35,321 bases of DNA from G020354785 sp964580815. GTDB lineage: Bacteria; Bacteroidota; Bacteroidia; Bacteroidales; UBA10428. Position numbers and translations under genes: made by a program. Below the pieces are notes generated by a model. The model ran no database searches. It saw only the letters and a program-made list of their open reading frames with translations, and was not told the origin of the DNA. Shown here piece by piece: positions 22,306-31,363 of this stretch. The first letter of the stretch is position 1, and every line of letters starts with the position of its first letter. The stretch covers positions 1-35,321 of the forward strand of contig CAZOLY010000010.1 of the NCBI GenBank assembly GCA_964580815.1. The letters are read 5' to 3'.

Positions 22306-25300
22306 CTATTCTTTAATAATTCTTTCTACAAATGTTTGTTCATTTGTTATTATCTGTAAAATATACAGTCCGGTTTTGTACTGGGACAAATCAATTTCAT
22401 TTACCATTTCTTTTGTTTTTATATCAACCAGCCTTTCGCCTTCAACAGATAATAAACTGATTTGTGCACCGGGGCCTGTCAGTTCGACAATTATCTTATT
22501 GCTTGCAGGATTTGGATATACCTTTCCGTATTTTAAATCTTGATCTGATATAGCAGATATGCCACTTGCAGCTTGAGTTACAGTAACAATCTGGTCAGAA
22601 AATCCATCAGCACTTACTGTTACAGAAGCATCCCGTGTTGAATTATAAGGATTTTCAGTAACAGTGACTGTAATGGTTGAGCTACTGTCTCCCAAAGCCG
22701 GAGAAATATTTAACCATGATGGATCAGAAGAAACTGCAGTCCAGTTAACATTTGAAATAATATCAAAAGTAGCAGTACTGTTTTCATGCTTACCTACTTC
22801 TAATGTTAATGGAGTAACATTAAACAAATGCTGCACTATCTGAGTTACTTCAATTGTTTGATCCGTAACGCCTGAACCCGATACTGTAATTATCGCTGTT
22901 CGGGAAGAAGTGAAATTAACATTTGCATGAGCCGTCAATGTTACAGTTGCGTTATTTATTCCGAAATTGGGACTAATATCGAGCCATGCTTCCGGACTTG
23001 TGACTTTCCACGATGTATTGGAAGTAATTGTAAATTGTGCAGTACTTAAATCATACCCGTCAATCTCAAGAGTTGGGGATGAAACGGACAAAGACTGACT
23101 GGAAGCTAACTGGATGACATCGACGGTTTTTGAAGGCATTCCGTCTGATGAAATTGTAATTGTAGCAGCACGTGAAATATCTCCGGTATTTTCAGTTACA
23201 TCAACCGTTACGTTTTGGTTACCCGAACCGGAAGTTACAGAAGGAGAAAGCCATCCATCTGAAGATTCAAGTGTCCAGTCAATATTGGCGGCTATATCAA
23301 TCGATGAGCCGGAAGCAGCACTTGTAAATTCCATACCGGCTGGTGAAACTTCCATGATCCTTGTCAGATTATAGCTGATCCCGTCATATACTGTCCGTGC
23401 GCCGGTCGATCTGGTGCTTGTACTTCCTGCTATAATTGATTCATCATCGATATACACATAAAATATATTTCCCGAAGTGATTTCAACTTTGCCTAAATAT
23501 GCCTGGTATAAACGCGCATCACCTTCAGTTAGTACCAATGTTTCATTATGATCGCCGGCTTCAACCTGCTTACAGGCCATTTGCCTGAATAAATGCATAT
23601 CACTTTCTGATAAACCTGCTTTTATTCTCCAGTCTGCTGCCGGATCCGCCCAGAAATTAACCCAAACATTATAAGTGTCAGTCGAAGGTACTGTAACTTC
23701 GGTCCTGATAACCGGTGCATTTTCGGCATTTCCGGTTTCGGAAGCTGTAAAAACAAGGTCTCCGTTTCCATAATCGGTACGTGCATGCCATAAATCATCA
23801 TCTGGACCGGCAGACGGGTCCGAAGCGGGCAGGTTAAGTGGGCTGCCATCTGCATTTGTCGTATTGGAGATTGTTGCATCCAGATAACTCATTGGTTCGC
23901 TGACAAATCCTTCTGCTTCTATTAAGCCAACAACTACAGCATTAAAATTCTGGGCAGAATTGTACGTCCCCCTGCACCATAACAGAGCAGTATTATTTTC
24001 ATCCCATTTTGGTACTATTGGCCTGAAATTATGAACAGTAGAATTCCAGGTTATTGGGGTCCATGTCCATGAAGCGCCATTATCACCGGTTATTCCTTTA
24101 AAAATTTCACGATAGGCTATATCCAAATCATCGCGGGGATCAACATGTGTTGAAATATAGATTGTATTCGGATCATCGGGATCTAATGCACCAAGACCTG
24201 TATAATCAGCTTCAGAGCCATACATCTTTTTCCCTGCCTGGCCTAAATATGTATATGTCCATGCTACTCCATTGTACCGGCAATAGATAAATGCATGATC
24301 CGGATTTATACTGTAATCATTTCCATCAGTAGCATCATTAATTCGTGCAGTAAGAATAGCAGCTATTTCACCATTATTATACCTGACTAAATCAGCATTC
24401 CATATTTTTCTCATTGCATCTCCACCAATAATAGTATTGTCAGCAAAAATCAGGGTAAAATCCTCAAATGAAGGGATGAAAGCATCAGAATAAATGTTAT
24501 CATCTACTGAAGTACCACCAGTTGTAAACACTTTACCGCCTTGTATATATGCATGGTACATGCTTGTTTTTCCATCTCTCGGGTGTTCTTCCGTGCAGAT
24601 AAAATCAATACGGTCTATTGCATTTCCCCAATATTTATAGTATCCCTTGTTGTATGAATCAGTATTATTTGTACTCAATTGACCTCCAAAAGACCATGTA
24701 TCTCCCTGGTCATCGGAATAAATAAAATTCGGAGACCTGTGATTTGCACGGGCAAAATTATACATGCGTCCTTCTTCAGAAAGATAATAAAGATTTGAAT
24801 AAGCAATTGTATAATCTGTGCCACCGGGAATGGTAGTCCAGTCAAACTGATATTCACCACCCCAGCTAATGCCATCATAAATCTGGTAACGACTGTTGTA
24901 ATAATCATAGTGCTGTGCATACATCGCCAAATAATTGCTGTCTGGCCTGATAATAAATGCAGGGGTATTATGGTCATCGCATCCGGGGTTCCAGAAAATG
25001 TCTTTCTCTGATGAGCCGGTCTGTAGATCATATATTACGGATTCAATATTTCCATTACGGTTAAATCCTCCTGTACCTGAACCACTGGCATCCGAACCTA
25101 AAATCAGTTTGTTTTTATTAACATCAATAACTGCCCGTTCGTCCTGGTACCAGCACCAGAAACCATTATCATTGAACTGTATTAGATTGCCTTCAACTAT
25201 GTCCTCTCCCTGACTATACACTGAGAAGGCCAAAAAGAAGACAGTAACTTTTGTAAAAACGAATTTTATAATATTTAAGATTGATCCTTGTGTAAGGCTA

Positions 25301-25308
25301 TTTTTCAT
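22306..25308 (-). CDS. BNR-4 propeller protein with three BACON domains and T9SS tag
   Basis: 1000 residues. Signal peptide to about residue 33 (AFSVYSQ). Residues about 40-470 are a BNR-4 type beta-propeller, opening with GFWCWYQDERAVID and containing SDDQGDTW and DNGASWTW Asp-box turns; this fold occurs in ulvan lyases, GH145-type enzymes and related rhamnose- or uronate-active proteins. About 480-650 is a beta-sandwich with WHARTDYGNGDLVF and DTYNVWVNFWADP, probably carbohydrate-binding. Three BACON domains follow at about 652-735, 736-826 and 827-914, each with an aromatic W..S..WL.(I)SP core and an ending (V/I)EVTQ-type strand. The last 71 residues (VYPNPASNK... GLYILQI) are a T9SS sorting domain, so the protein is secreted or anchored at the surface. 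It probably binds or cuts an anionic plant or algal polysaccharide (inference). Confidence 0.9.
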   Translation of the reverse strand: MKNSLTQGSILNIIKFVFTKVTVFFLAFSVYSQGEDIVEGNLIQFNDNGFWCWYQDERAVIDVNKNKLILGSDASGSGTGGFNRNGNIESVIYDLQTGSSEKDIFWNPGCDDHNTPAFIIRPDSNYLAMYAQHYDYYNSRYQIYDGISWGGEYQFDWTTIPGGTDYTIAYSNLYYLSEEGRMYNFARANHRSPNFIYSDDQGDTWSFGGQLSTNNTDSYNKGYYKYWGNAIDRIDFICTEEHPRDGKTSMYHAYIQGGKVFTTGGTSVDDNIYSDAFIPSFEDFTLIFADNTIIGGDAMRKIWNADLVRYNNGEIAAILTARINDATDGNDYSINPDHAFIYCRYNGVAWTYTYLGQAGKKMYGSEADYTGLGALDPDDPNTIYISTHVDPRDDLDIAYREIFKGITGDNGASWTWTPITWNSTVHNFRPIVPKWDENNTALLWCRGTYNSAQNFNAVVVGLIEAEGFVSEPMSYLDATISNTTNADGSPLNLPASDPSAGPDDDLWHARTDYGNGDLVFTASETGNAENAPVIRTEVTVPSTDTYNVWVNFWADPAADWRIKAGLSESDMHLFRQMACKQVEAGDHNETLVLTEGDARLYQAYLGKVEITSGNIFYVYIDDESIIAGSTSTRSTGARTVYDGISYNLTRIMEVSPAGMEFTSAASGSSIDIAANIDWTLESSDGWLSPSVTSGSGNQNVTVDVTENTGDISRAATITISSDGMPSKTVDVIQLASSQSLSVSSPTLEIDGYDLSTAQFTITSNTSWKVTSPEAWLDISPNFGINNATVTLTAHANVNFTSSRTAIITVSGSGVTDQTIEVTQIVQHLFNVTPLTLEVGKHENSTATFDIISNVNWTAVSSDPSWLNISPALGDSSSTITVTVTENPYNSTRDASVTVSADGFSDQIVTVTQAASGISAISDQDLKYGKVYPNPASNKIIVELTGPGAQISLLSVEGERLVDIKTKEMVNEIDLSQYKTGLYILQIITNEQTFVERIIKE

Positions 25309-25552
25309 AATTGCATGTTTGATTTTAAATAAAGAGCATATAATGCTTTAGATTTTTTATTTTATTGGGCTTACATATTTAACCAAAAAAAATTCATTTT
25401 CATATAAAATATAAATATAAATTCAGTGCAGAAGTTTAAAATGTTGAAATATAGGATTTGTTATAAAACAGAATACTTTTTTGATGTAACTGAAGATTTG
25501 TTAATTTTAAACAAATCGATTTTTTTGTTTATTCAGACAATTTAATTACTAC
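25309..25552. promoter_or_regulatory. divergent promoter region with a dyad
   Basis: 244 AT-rich bases separate the divergent BNR-4 and URO-D genes and must hold both promoters. GATTTGTT at 25495-25502 is inverted as AACAAATC at 25510-25517 and followed by a T-run. As neither gene ends here, the dyad is better read as an operator or leader structure than as a terminator. A shorter dyad, AGCAT-ATA-ATGCT, lies near 25337-25349. No clear -7/-33 pair is visible on either strand. Confidence 0.4.
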
Positions 25553-26686
25553 ATGAATAACCGGGAAAGACTGCTGAAAGTGCTAAATTGGGAATTGCCT
25601 GACTGTGTCCCCGTGTGCCCTGATATCTCAAATATGGTACCTGCAAGGCTGACAGGAAAACCATTCTGGGATATTTATCTGTACCAGGATCCGCCCCTTT
25701 GGAAAGCATATATAGATGCTGTAAAATATTTTGATATTGATGGAGGATTTGAATTATACGAATTTGGAGATTTATTCGAAGACGAGGAAAAGAAATGGGA
25801 GAAAAAAATTATTTTTAGAGATGAGACCAGGATTATAACACAGGACTTTTTTGAAAAGACAGGTGAATGGAGCAAGTTTGTATTGGTACATACAAAGGAC
25901 AATCCTCCTGCTACGGATATACTTCCGGAACTTGTCGGATTAAACCCTGTTCCGGATAAATGGGAAGATGTGACAAATATAAAGGAATGGCCAAAGGGAA
26001 TGGAGCTATGGAAAATTATCAAAAAGGAGATGGGAGAATATGGAATTGTTGGTATGCCAAGCGGAGTGGAAACATTAATCCTTAAAAGGCCGGAGAATAT
26101 TTATGAATATTATGAAGATCCACATAAATATTACGAGATAAGGGATAGGATGACTGAAAAAATGGAAAGGAGGATAAAAACAATATCTGCACTGGAAGAG
26201 AAGCCGGATTTCCTTTTTTGTGGAGCATCGGGATCCCTTGTTTTTCAATCTCCTGATATTTTCAGGGAACTCGCGCTACCTGCCCTCAAAAGAGTAACAG
26301 AGCTTGCTGCAGATATTGGAATTCCAACTCATGTACATTCGTGCGGACCTGAAACGGAGCTTGTTAAAATTGCAGCAGAAGAGACAAAACTAACCATTAT
26401 TGATCCATTGGAGATTCCTCCTATGGGTGACTGCAACCTCGCGGAGCTTAAAAAGCTTTATGGTGATAAAATAATTCTGAAAGGAAATCTTCATACAACA
26501 AAGATCATGTTGAATGGCTCAAAAGCAGAAGTGATAGAAGCCAGTAAAAGAGCTATTGATGATGCTGCTACAGGAGGTGGTTTTGTGCTGTCAACGGGCG
26601 ATCAGTGCGGGAGAGATACACCGGATGAAAATATTTTTGCCATGGTTGAAACGGCAAGAACCTATGGCAGTTATGTCAGGAAGTAA
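25553..26686 (+). CDS. uroporphyrinogen decarboxylase (URO-D) family protein
   Basis: 377 residues, a TIM-barrel protein of the URO-D/MtaA superfamily. The N-terminus MNNRERLLKVLNWELPDCVPV is the standard opening. The zinc-binding motif HSCG is at 262-265, preceded by IPTHVH, as in methylcobamide:CoM methyltransferases, and a downstream GDQCG and NLHTT replace the third ligand region. The haem-pathway residues of true HemE are not evident, so this is more likely a methyl or corrinoid-linked transferase than HemE. No signal peptide, so it is cytoplasmic. It is divergent from the BNR-4 protein and 22 bases upstream of the CPBP protease; in Bacteroidota such genes often lie near glycan loci, with unknown role. 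Confidence 0.88.
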   Translation: MNNRERLLKVLNWELPDCVPVCPDISNMVPARLTGKPFWDIYLYQDPPLWKAYIDAVKYFDIDGGFELYEFGDLFEDEEKKWEKKIIFRDETRIITQDFFEKTGEWSKFVLVHTKDNPPATDILPELVGLNPVPDKWEDVTNIKEWPKGMELWKIIKKEMGEYGIVGMPSGVETLILKRPENIYEYYEDPHKYYEIRDRMTEKMERRIKTISALEEKPDFLFCGASGSLVFQSPDIFRELALPALKRVTELAADIGIPTHVHSCGPETELVKIAAEETKLTIIDPLEIPPMGDCNLAELKKLYGDKIILKGNLHTTKIMLNGSKAEVIEASKRAIDDAATGGGFVLSTGDQCGRDTPDENIFAMVETARTYGSYVRK

Positions 26687-26708
26687 TGGGTTAATTAGCA
26701 AGTAAAAA

Positions 26709-27356
26709 ATGAAAAGAATTATCGCAACATATTGTACAATTACTTTTACAGTGACCTGGACAATAGCATTTGGTATTTATTGGATATATACCAATTTAGT
26801 TATGTTCTCTCCGGTACTGTTTTTTATTCTGGGATTATTTATATACAGAATTATAAAAGCCAGATGGTTTGGTTTCGGGGCTTATTATTTAAATAATCTT
26901 TCCACTGCTTCAAATATGATTGTCTGGATATTGCCATTATTTACTTATTCTATTTTTGAAGAAATTGGCTGGCGCGGATTTTTGTTGCCGCATTTTCAGG
27001 AGAAATATAATGCTTTAACTTCTACAATTTACCTGACCCTTATTTGGGCTGCATGGCACATTCCATTTTTCCTTTACAGATTTGACTTTTCCATATTCAT
27101 ATCAATAGGATTCTTTTTAGGTATAACTATTGGTGCTATAATTCTGACATCAATCTATAATTCAAACAAAGGGCTCTTAATTCCTGTTATGATTTTTCAC
27201 TTTTTAAATAATTTATGTTCGGAATTTGATAAAGAAATTATCGTGGCAGTGTTAAGTACCGGATTTGTTTTTATTGCGATACATATATACAAAACGCTGG
27301 GAAAGTTGAATTTAAGCGAAATAGAAAGGACCAAGAACTATTTAAAAGATTCATAA
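26709..27356 (+). CDS. CPBP family intramembrane metalloprotease
   Basis: 215 residues with about six membrane helices. The three CPBP (Abi/Rce1-like) motifs are all present: EEIGWR with Glu84, Glu85 and Arg89; WAAWH with His117; and HFLNN with His164 and Asn167. In Rce1-type enzymes the Glu and His residues form the active site in the membrane. Bacterial members cut peptides or act in bacteriocin self-immunity; the substrate here is unknown. It starts 22 bases after the URO-D gene and is likely co-transcribed with it, although no functional link is known. Confidence 0.92.
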   Translation: MKRIIATYCTITFTVTWTIAFGIYWIYTNLVMFSPVLFFILGLFIYRIIKARWFGFGAYYLNNLSTASNMIVWILPLFTYSIFEEIGWRGFLLPHFQEKYNALTSTIYLTLIWAAWHIPFFLYRFDFSIFISIGFFLGITIGAIILTSIYNSNKGLLIPVMIFHFLNNLCSEFDKEIIVAVLSTGFVFIAIHIYKTLGKLNLSEIERTKNYLKDS

Positions 27357-27663
27357 TAGCCATTGGCACTACATATACCCACTAAAACAGCTACCGGGCA
27401 TATACTAAAATTAAATGGGTAAAACAAAAATAACTATAATGATTTATTTTATATCCCTTGCGACTTATAGGATTACAGAGATAATATTACAACTGCGGTT
27501 TTCAAAGTGGAAATTTAAAAAGACTGATAGTTTTACATTAATAGAAAATTAACCTGATATTATAATTATATAGTCTGTTCTTTATTGTTATAAAATCTTA
27601 ATAACTTTATAAAAAGATTATTTTTACAACTTTAAAAATACAAAACTTAATTAAGATTAGAAA
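27357..27663. other. 307-bp AT-rich spacer, no gene supported
   Basis: The first 60 bases hold ACATATACCC and GGGCATATA, imperfect inverted elements like those of the other spacers. A 37-codon ORF at 27439-27552 (starting MIYFISLATYRITEIIL) has no supporting context. The remainder is strongly AT-rich and presumably carries the promoter of the deacetylase gene; I could not place it. Confidence 0.5.
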
Positions 27664-29019
27664 ATGAAACGACTAATTATGATTTCATTAAATATTGGTT
27701 TAATTTCAGTTGGAATATCGTGCTATTCGCAAACCGTTGATCCTCCGTATGAGGTTGGAACATGGCATGGTTTCAGGCAAGCAGCCATTAATTATACCTT
27801 TGATGATGGAACACCCAAACAATTTACTGTAGCCTTACCGATATTTAATGAGTTTGATTTTAAACTTACATTATTTACAGTCACGAATTGGTCACCTAAC
27901 TGGACAACATTGCAGAATGCAGCCTCTGAAGGCCATGAAATTGCAAGCCATACTGTTTCACATGCAAACTTCGGAGATATTGACATTTCCCAGCAAACAG
28001 CAGAATTAAGAGACTCGAAAAAAGCTATTGAAAATAACATAACCGGGCAACAATGCATTACAATAGCGTATCCTTATTGCGTAACAGGTATCGACTCAAT
28101 TTGCAGCAAGTATTATATTGCCGCAAGAGGTTGCCAGGGATTCATTGAACCAAGTACTCCGGGATCATTTATGAATGTAAGTTCAATAATTTGTGGTACT
28201 CAGGGTTCCGTGAAAACACTTGAGCATTTCAAAGCAAGATTTGAAAGTGCGGCTACATCAAACGGATGGTGTGTATTCCTGCTTCATGGTATTGACAATG
28301 ATGGTGGTTATTCCCCTCTGTCTTCAGACATTCTTAGAAGTAGTATTGAGTTTTTGAGTTTTCGTACGAGCAAATTTTGGGTGACAACATTTAGAAATAC
28401 GGCCCTTTATGTGAAAGAGAGAGATGCAGTTGTTGTCACGGAGACTTCAAATGAAGACACAACGATGACTTTAGTGGTCACAGATGATTTGACGGATTCA
28501 ATTTATAACTATCCTTTATCTTTACGCCGGCCCCTTCCGGCAGATTGGCCTTCTGCTGATGTTGTGCAGAATGATGATTCAGTACCTGAACGTATTGTAA
28601 TGGTTGATTCAATAGTATATCTTATGTTTGATGTAATTCCGGATAACGGAGAAGTAAGAATTTCAAAAAATAATACTTACGTGGTTCCTGAAGTTGATAC
28701 GATCCCTGACAATGATGATATACCTCAGACTTATATAAGGGATCCCGGACTTAATGGTTCATTAGGTGAAGAAAACATGAATATTTCAATAATAGAAAAC
28801 AATCTTATTTTCTTAATGCCGGCTTTATCAGATAAAGAATTATTAATTAACATGTATGACCTTAAGGGCACATGTTTATTAACCAAGAAAGTGAATCCCG
28901 GAAGTGATGGTAAAGCCGGTATTACCTTACCGGATCATTTTATTGAATCTGGTATTTATATTGTAAGGGTAACTGACGGAAAGTATTCGTGGTCGAATAA
29001 AGTTGCTGTTAATTTTTAG
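27664..29019 (+). CDS. polysaccharide deacetylase with T9SS sorting domain
   Basis: 451 residues. Signal peptide to about 22. The NodB domain (about 35-265) shows motif 1 TFDDG (Asp47-Asp48) and motif 2 SHTVSH (His96, His100), the metal ligands of carbohydrate esterase family 4, then an AYPYC segment corresponding to motif 3 and CVFLLHGID near the end. It should remove acetyl groups from a polysaccharide in a metal-dependent way. Residues about 265-345 are a beta-rich Asp/Thr-rich domain, followed by a linker and a T9SS-like C-terminal module (NLIFLMPALS..., GIYIVRVTDGKYSWSNKVAV), so it is sent outside the cell. The AYPYC in place of RxPY is a variant of motif 3. Confidence 0.9.
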   Translation: MKRLIMISLNIGLISVGISCYSQTVDPPYEVGTWHGFRQAAINYTFDDGTPKQFTVALPIFNEFDFKLTLFTVTNWSPNWTTLQNAASEGHEIASHTVSHANFGDIDISQQTAELRDSKKAIENNITGQQCITIAYPYCVTGIDSICSKYYIAARGCQGFIEPSTPGSFMNVSSIICGTQGSVKTLEHFKARFESAATSNGWCVFLLHGIDNDGGYSPLSSDILRSSIEFLSFRTSKFWVTTFRNTALYVKERDAVVVTETSNEDTTMTLVVTDDLTDSIYNYPLSLRRPLPADWPSADVVQNDDSVPERIVMVDSIVYLMFDVIPDNGEVRISKNNTYVVPEVDTIPDNDDIPQTYIRDPGLNGSLGEENMNISIIENNLIFLMPALSDKELLINMYDLKGTCLLTKKVNPGSDGKAGITLPDHFIESGIYIVRVTDGKYSWSNKVAVNF

Positions 29020-29112
29020 TTCAAAAGGGTGTCCGGAAATACTGACCAATTTAGAAAACGAACTGATAAAATTGCATGGTAAAAATTTAAAAAGAATAAT
29101 ATTGCCAGGATA

Positions 29113-30201
29113 ATGAAAATAAAATTAGCACTCTTTAAAATTTTAGTGCTTCTACTTATCGTTGGCTGCAGGGGAAAAATTACAATTCAGAAACCGGTAT
29201 GCCTGACACTTGAGCAAGCTAACAGTCTGGCAGAATTGCCTTTAGCCTGTTTGCAAACCGAGTATCCCAATAAACCGGGGGAAACTCTGGGTGCAAAAGA
29301 AGATATAAAGGAGCCACACGAGTTACATCCGGCATTTTATGGCTGCTTTGACTGGCATTCTTCAGTTCATGGGCACTGGTCATTGGTAAAGCTTTTAAAA
29401 AAATTCCCTCTCTTAAATAATGCCGGATTGATCAGACAAAAACTGCGGGAAAATATCTCCAAAGGAAATATCCAGGCAGAAGTGGATTATTTTCAGGGAG
29501 AGTATAATAAAACCTATGAAAGAACTTATGGCTGGGCCTGGTTGCTTAAGTTAGCAGAAGAATTACATACGTGGGATGATCCTTTAGCCCGCGAGCTGGA
29601 ACAAAATCTTCAACCTTTGACAGACCTGATCATCCAGCAGTATCTTGATTTTTTGCCCAAACTTAAATATCCTGTCAGAGTAGGTGAACATGCAAATACG
29701 GCTTTTGGGCTTTCATTTGCGTGGGATTATGCAACCACTACGGGGCATGAAGAATTGAAAATAGCTATAGAGTCCAGAGCAAGAGAGTTTTACCTTAACG
29801 ACGTAAATTGTCCACTGGATTGGGAACCTGGAGGATATGACTTTTTATCTCCCTGTTTTGAAGAAATAGACCTGATGAGGAGAGTATTAAACAAAGATGA
29901 CTTTAATAAATGGATTGACAATTTTGCTCCACAGCTTAAAAGCAAAGACTTTAAAATAGAGGTTGGAGAAGTCTCTGATCGCACAGACGGTAAGTTAGTA
30001 CACCTGGACGGACTTAATTTTAGCAGGGCATGGGTATTGTATGGATTAGCCAATCAGTATCCGGAATACAGGCATCTGGTAAATATTGCAAATGAGCATG
30101 TTAATTATTCCTTGCCACATATTATGGACGACACATATGAAGGCGGTCATTGGTTGGGCTCTTTTGCGATTTACGCACTTGGTAATGACAGTGGAGAATA
30201 A
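29113..30201 (+). CDS. DUF2891 family lipoprotein
   Basis: 362 residues. Lipoprotein signal with lipobox LIVGC (Cys19). The mature part matches DUF2891 end to end: YGCFDWHSSVHGHWSLVKLL, YERTYGWAWLLKLAEEL, YPVRVGEHANTAFGLSFAWDYA, CPLDWEPGGYDFLSPCFEE and, near the C-terminus, FSRAWVLYGLANQYP and YEGGHWLGSFAIYAL. These His, Trp and Glu residues suggest an (alpha/alpha)6 toroid like glycosidases or sugar epimerases, but no activity is established for the family. It lies 93 bases after the deacetylase and 85 before the DUF6340 gene, all on the same strand. Confidence 0.9.
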   Translation: MKIKLALFKILVLLLIVGCRGKITIQKPVCLTLEQANSLAELPLACLQTEYPNKPGETLGAKEDIKEPHELHPAFYGCFDWHSSVHGHWSLVKLLKKFPLLNNAGLIRQKLRENISKGNIQAEVDYFQGEYNKTYERTYGWAWLLKLAEELHTWDDPLARELEQNLQPLTDLIIQQYLDFLPKLKYPVRVGEHANTAFGLSFAWDYATTTGHEELKIAIESRAREFYLNDVNCPLDWEPGGYDFLSPCFEEIDLMRRVLNKDDFNKWIDNFAPQLKSKDFKIEVGEVSDRTDGKLVHLDGLNFSRAWVLYGLANQYPEYRHLVNIANEHVNYSLPHIMDDTYEGGHWLGSFAIYALGNDSGE

Positions 30202-30286
30202 AAATGCGAATTTCATGCCAGGAGCGAGATATATCTTATTTTGATAGCTTTTTTGTAATTTTAGTATCATTTAAAATTTATTGACT

Positions 30287-31291
30287 ATGCTTAAAAATAA
30301 TTTTGTATACCTGATTTTAATATCACTAGTACTAACAGGGTGCAGCAAGTATGGCTTTGTTAATTTGAATTATCCACAGGAACCGATGGTTTATCTGCCT
30401 GATAATGTAAAATCAATAGCAGTGGTTAACAGATCACTTACAAAAGAAGAAGATAAGAAGAGCAAGGTTCTTGAATCAATAACAACGGGTGAAATTGCCG
30501 GCTCCGATCGCTTGGCATCTGACGAGTGTGTGAAAGGTGTATATGATGGCATACATGACATAGGTGGAATTAGTATTCTTTTCCCCCGAAAAAGCAGGAT
30601 GTATGGCACAGGTACACGTGAAACACCGGATTTGCTGGATTGGAAACTGGTAGCAGGGATATGTGATTCAACTGAGGCTGATGCCCTGCTGGTTCTTGAA
30701 ACGTTTGATTCCAATACTGATTTGTTACTATCAACAGCTGCAGAGCAGGTTACATCGATTCTTTCACATGGTACACCAAAGCCTGGCCTGCCGAACCAGA
30801 TCAGAATGAATGTTATTTGTTATTGGAGGTTGTATGATCCTGATTCCAAAACCATCATAGATCAATTTCAGCAGACATTCTACATTATGTTTGATACCGA
30901 AGGCAAAGTCCCTCCCCCTGATGCACTGCCGCAAACAGCCTACGCAGCAGGACAAGAGTATATTAAACGGTTCTTACCAAGCTATTATATTGTCAGAAGA
31001 GATCTGTATAAGAAAGCCAGGGGATCGGCAAAACAGGAATTCAAAACGGGATTCAGGCGTGCTGAAGTAGCCAATTGGGATGGAGCAATAGAGATATGGA
31101 GCAAATTAACCGAAAATGTAAAACAAAAAACTGCAGGCAGAGCTTGCCTGAATGTGGCTGTAGCATATGAGGTACTCGGAAATACAGACCTGGCATTGCA
31201 GTGGGCCAAGAAGTCCTATGAAGATTATAATGATAAACTGGGGAGAGAATACGCAAAAATATTACTAAGAAGAAAAAGCCTGGAATATTAG
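30287..31291 (+). CDS. DUF6340 family lipoprotein
   Basis: 334 residues from the ATG at 30287; a TTG six bases earlier opens the frame but the ATG directly precedes the signal. Lipobox LTGC with Cys19. Then VYLPDNVKSIAVVNRSL, a segment typical of DUF6340, a central domain with DALLVLETFDSNTD and YWRLYDPDSKTIIDQF, and a C-terminal helical part (about 255-325) with TPR-like repeats (FRRAEVANWDGAIEIWSKL, CLNVAVAYEVLGNTDLALQWAKKSY). Probably an outer-membrane-associated periplasmic lipoprotein. The function of the family is unknown. Confidence 0.85.
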   Translation: MLKNNFVYLILISLVLTGCSKYGFVNLNYPQEPMVYLPDNVKSIAVVNRSLTKEEDKKSKVLESITTGEIAGSDRLASDECVKGVYDGIHDIGGISILFPRKSRMYGTGTRETPDLLDWKLVAGICDSTEADALLVLETFDSNTDLLLSTAAEQVTSILSHGTPKPGLPNQIRMNVICYWRLYDPDSKTIIDQFQQTFYIMFDTEGKVPPPDALPQTAYAAGQEYIKRFLPSYYIVRRDLYKKARGSAKQEFKTGFRRAEVANWDGAIEIWSKLTENVKQKTAGRACLNVAVAYEVLGNTDLALQWAKKSYEDYNDKLGREYAKILLRRKSLEY

Positions 31292-31363
31292 CATGGGTGT
31301 ATCCGGACTTCTAATATGTTTTGACATAAAAAATACGATATAATAATCATTAATAGAAAAAGT

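Noticed and set aside
25553..26686. HemE uroporphyrinogen decarboxylase of haem synthesis
   Set aside because: The HSCG zinc motif and opening fit MtaA-like relatives; HemE active-site arginines and its usual start are not visible.
27439..27552. 37-codon ORF in the spacer before the deacetylase gene
   Set aside because: No homology sign, no ribosome-binding feature, AT-rich background where such ORFs are expected.
29020..29112. GGGTGTCCGGAAATACTGACC as an insertion-sequence end
   Set aside because: It looked like a transposon terminus, but no inverted partner, target duplication or transposase is seen; GGGTGTATCCGGA after 31291 is too short to support a pair.
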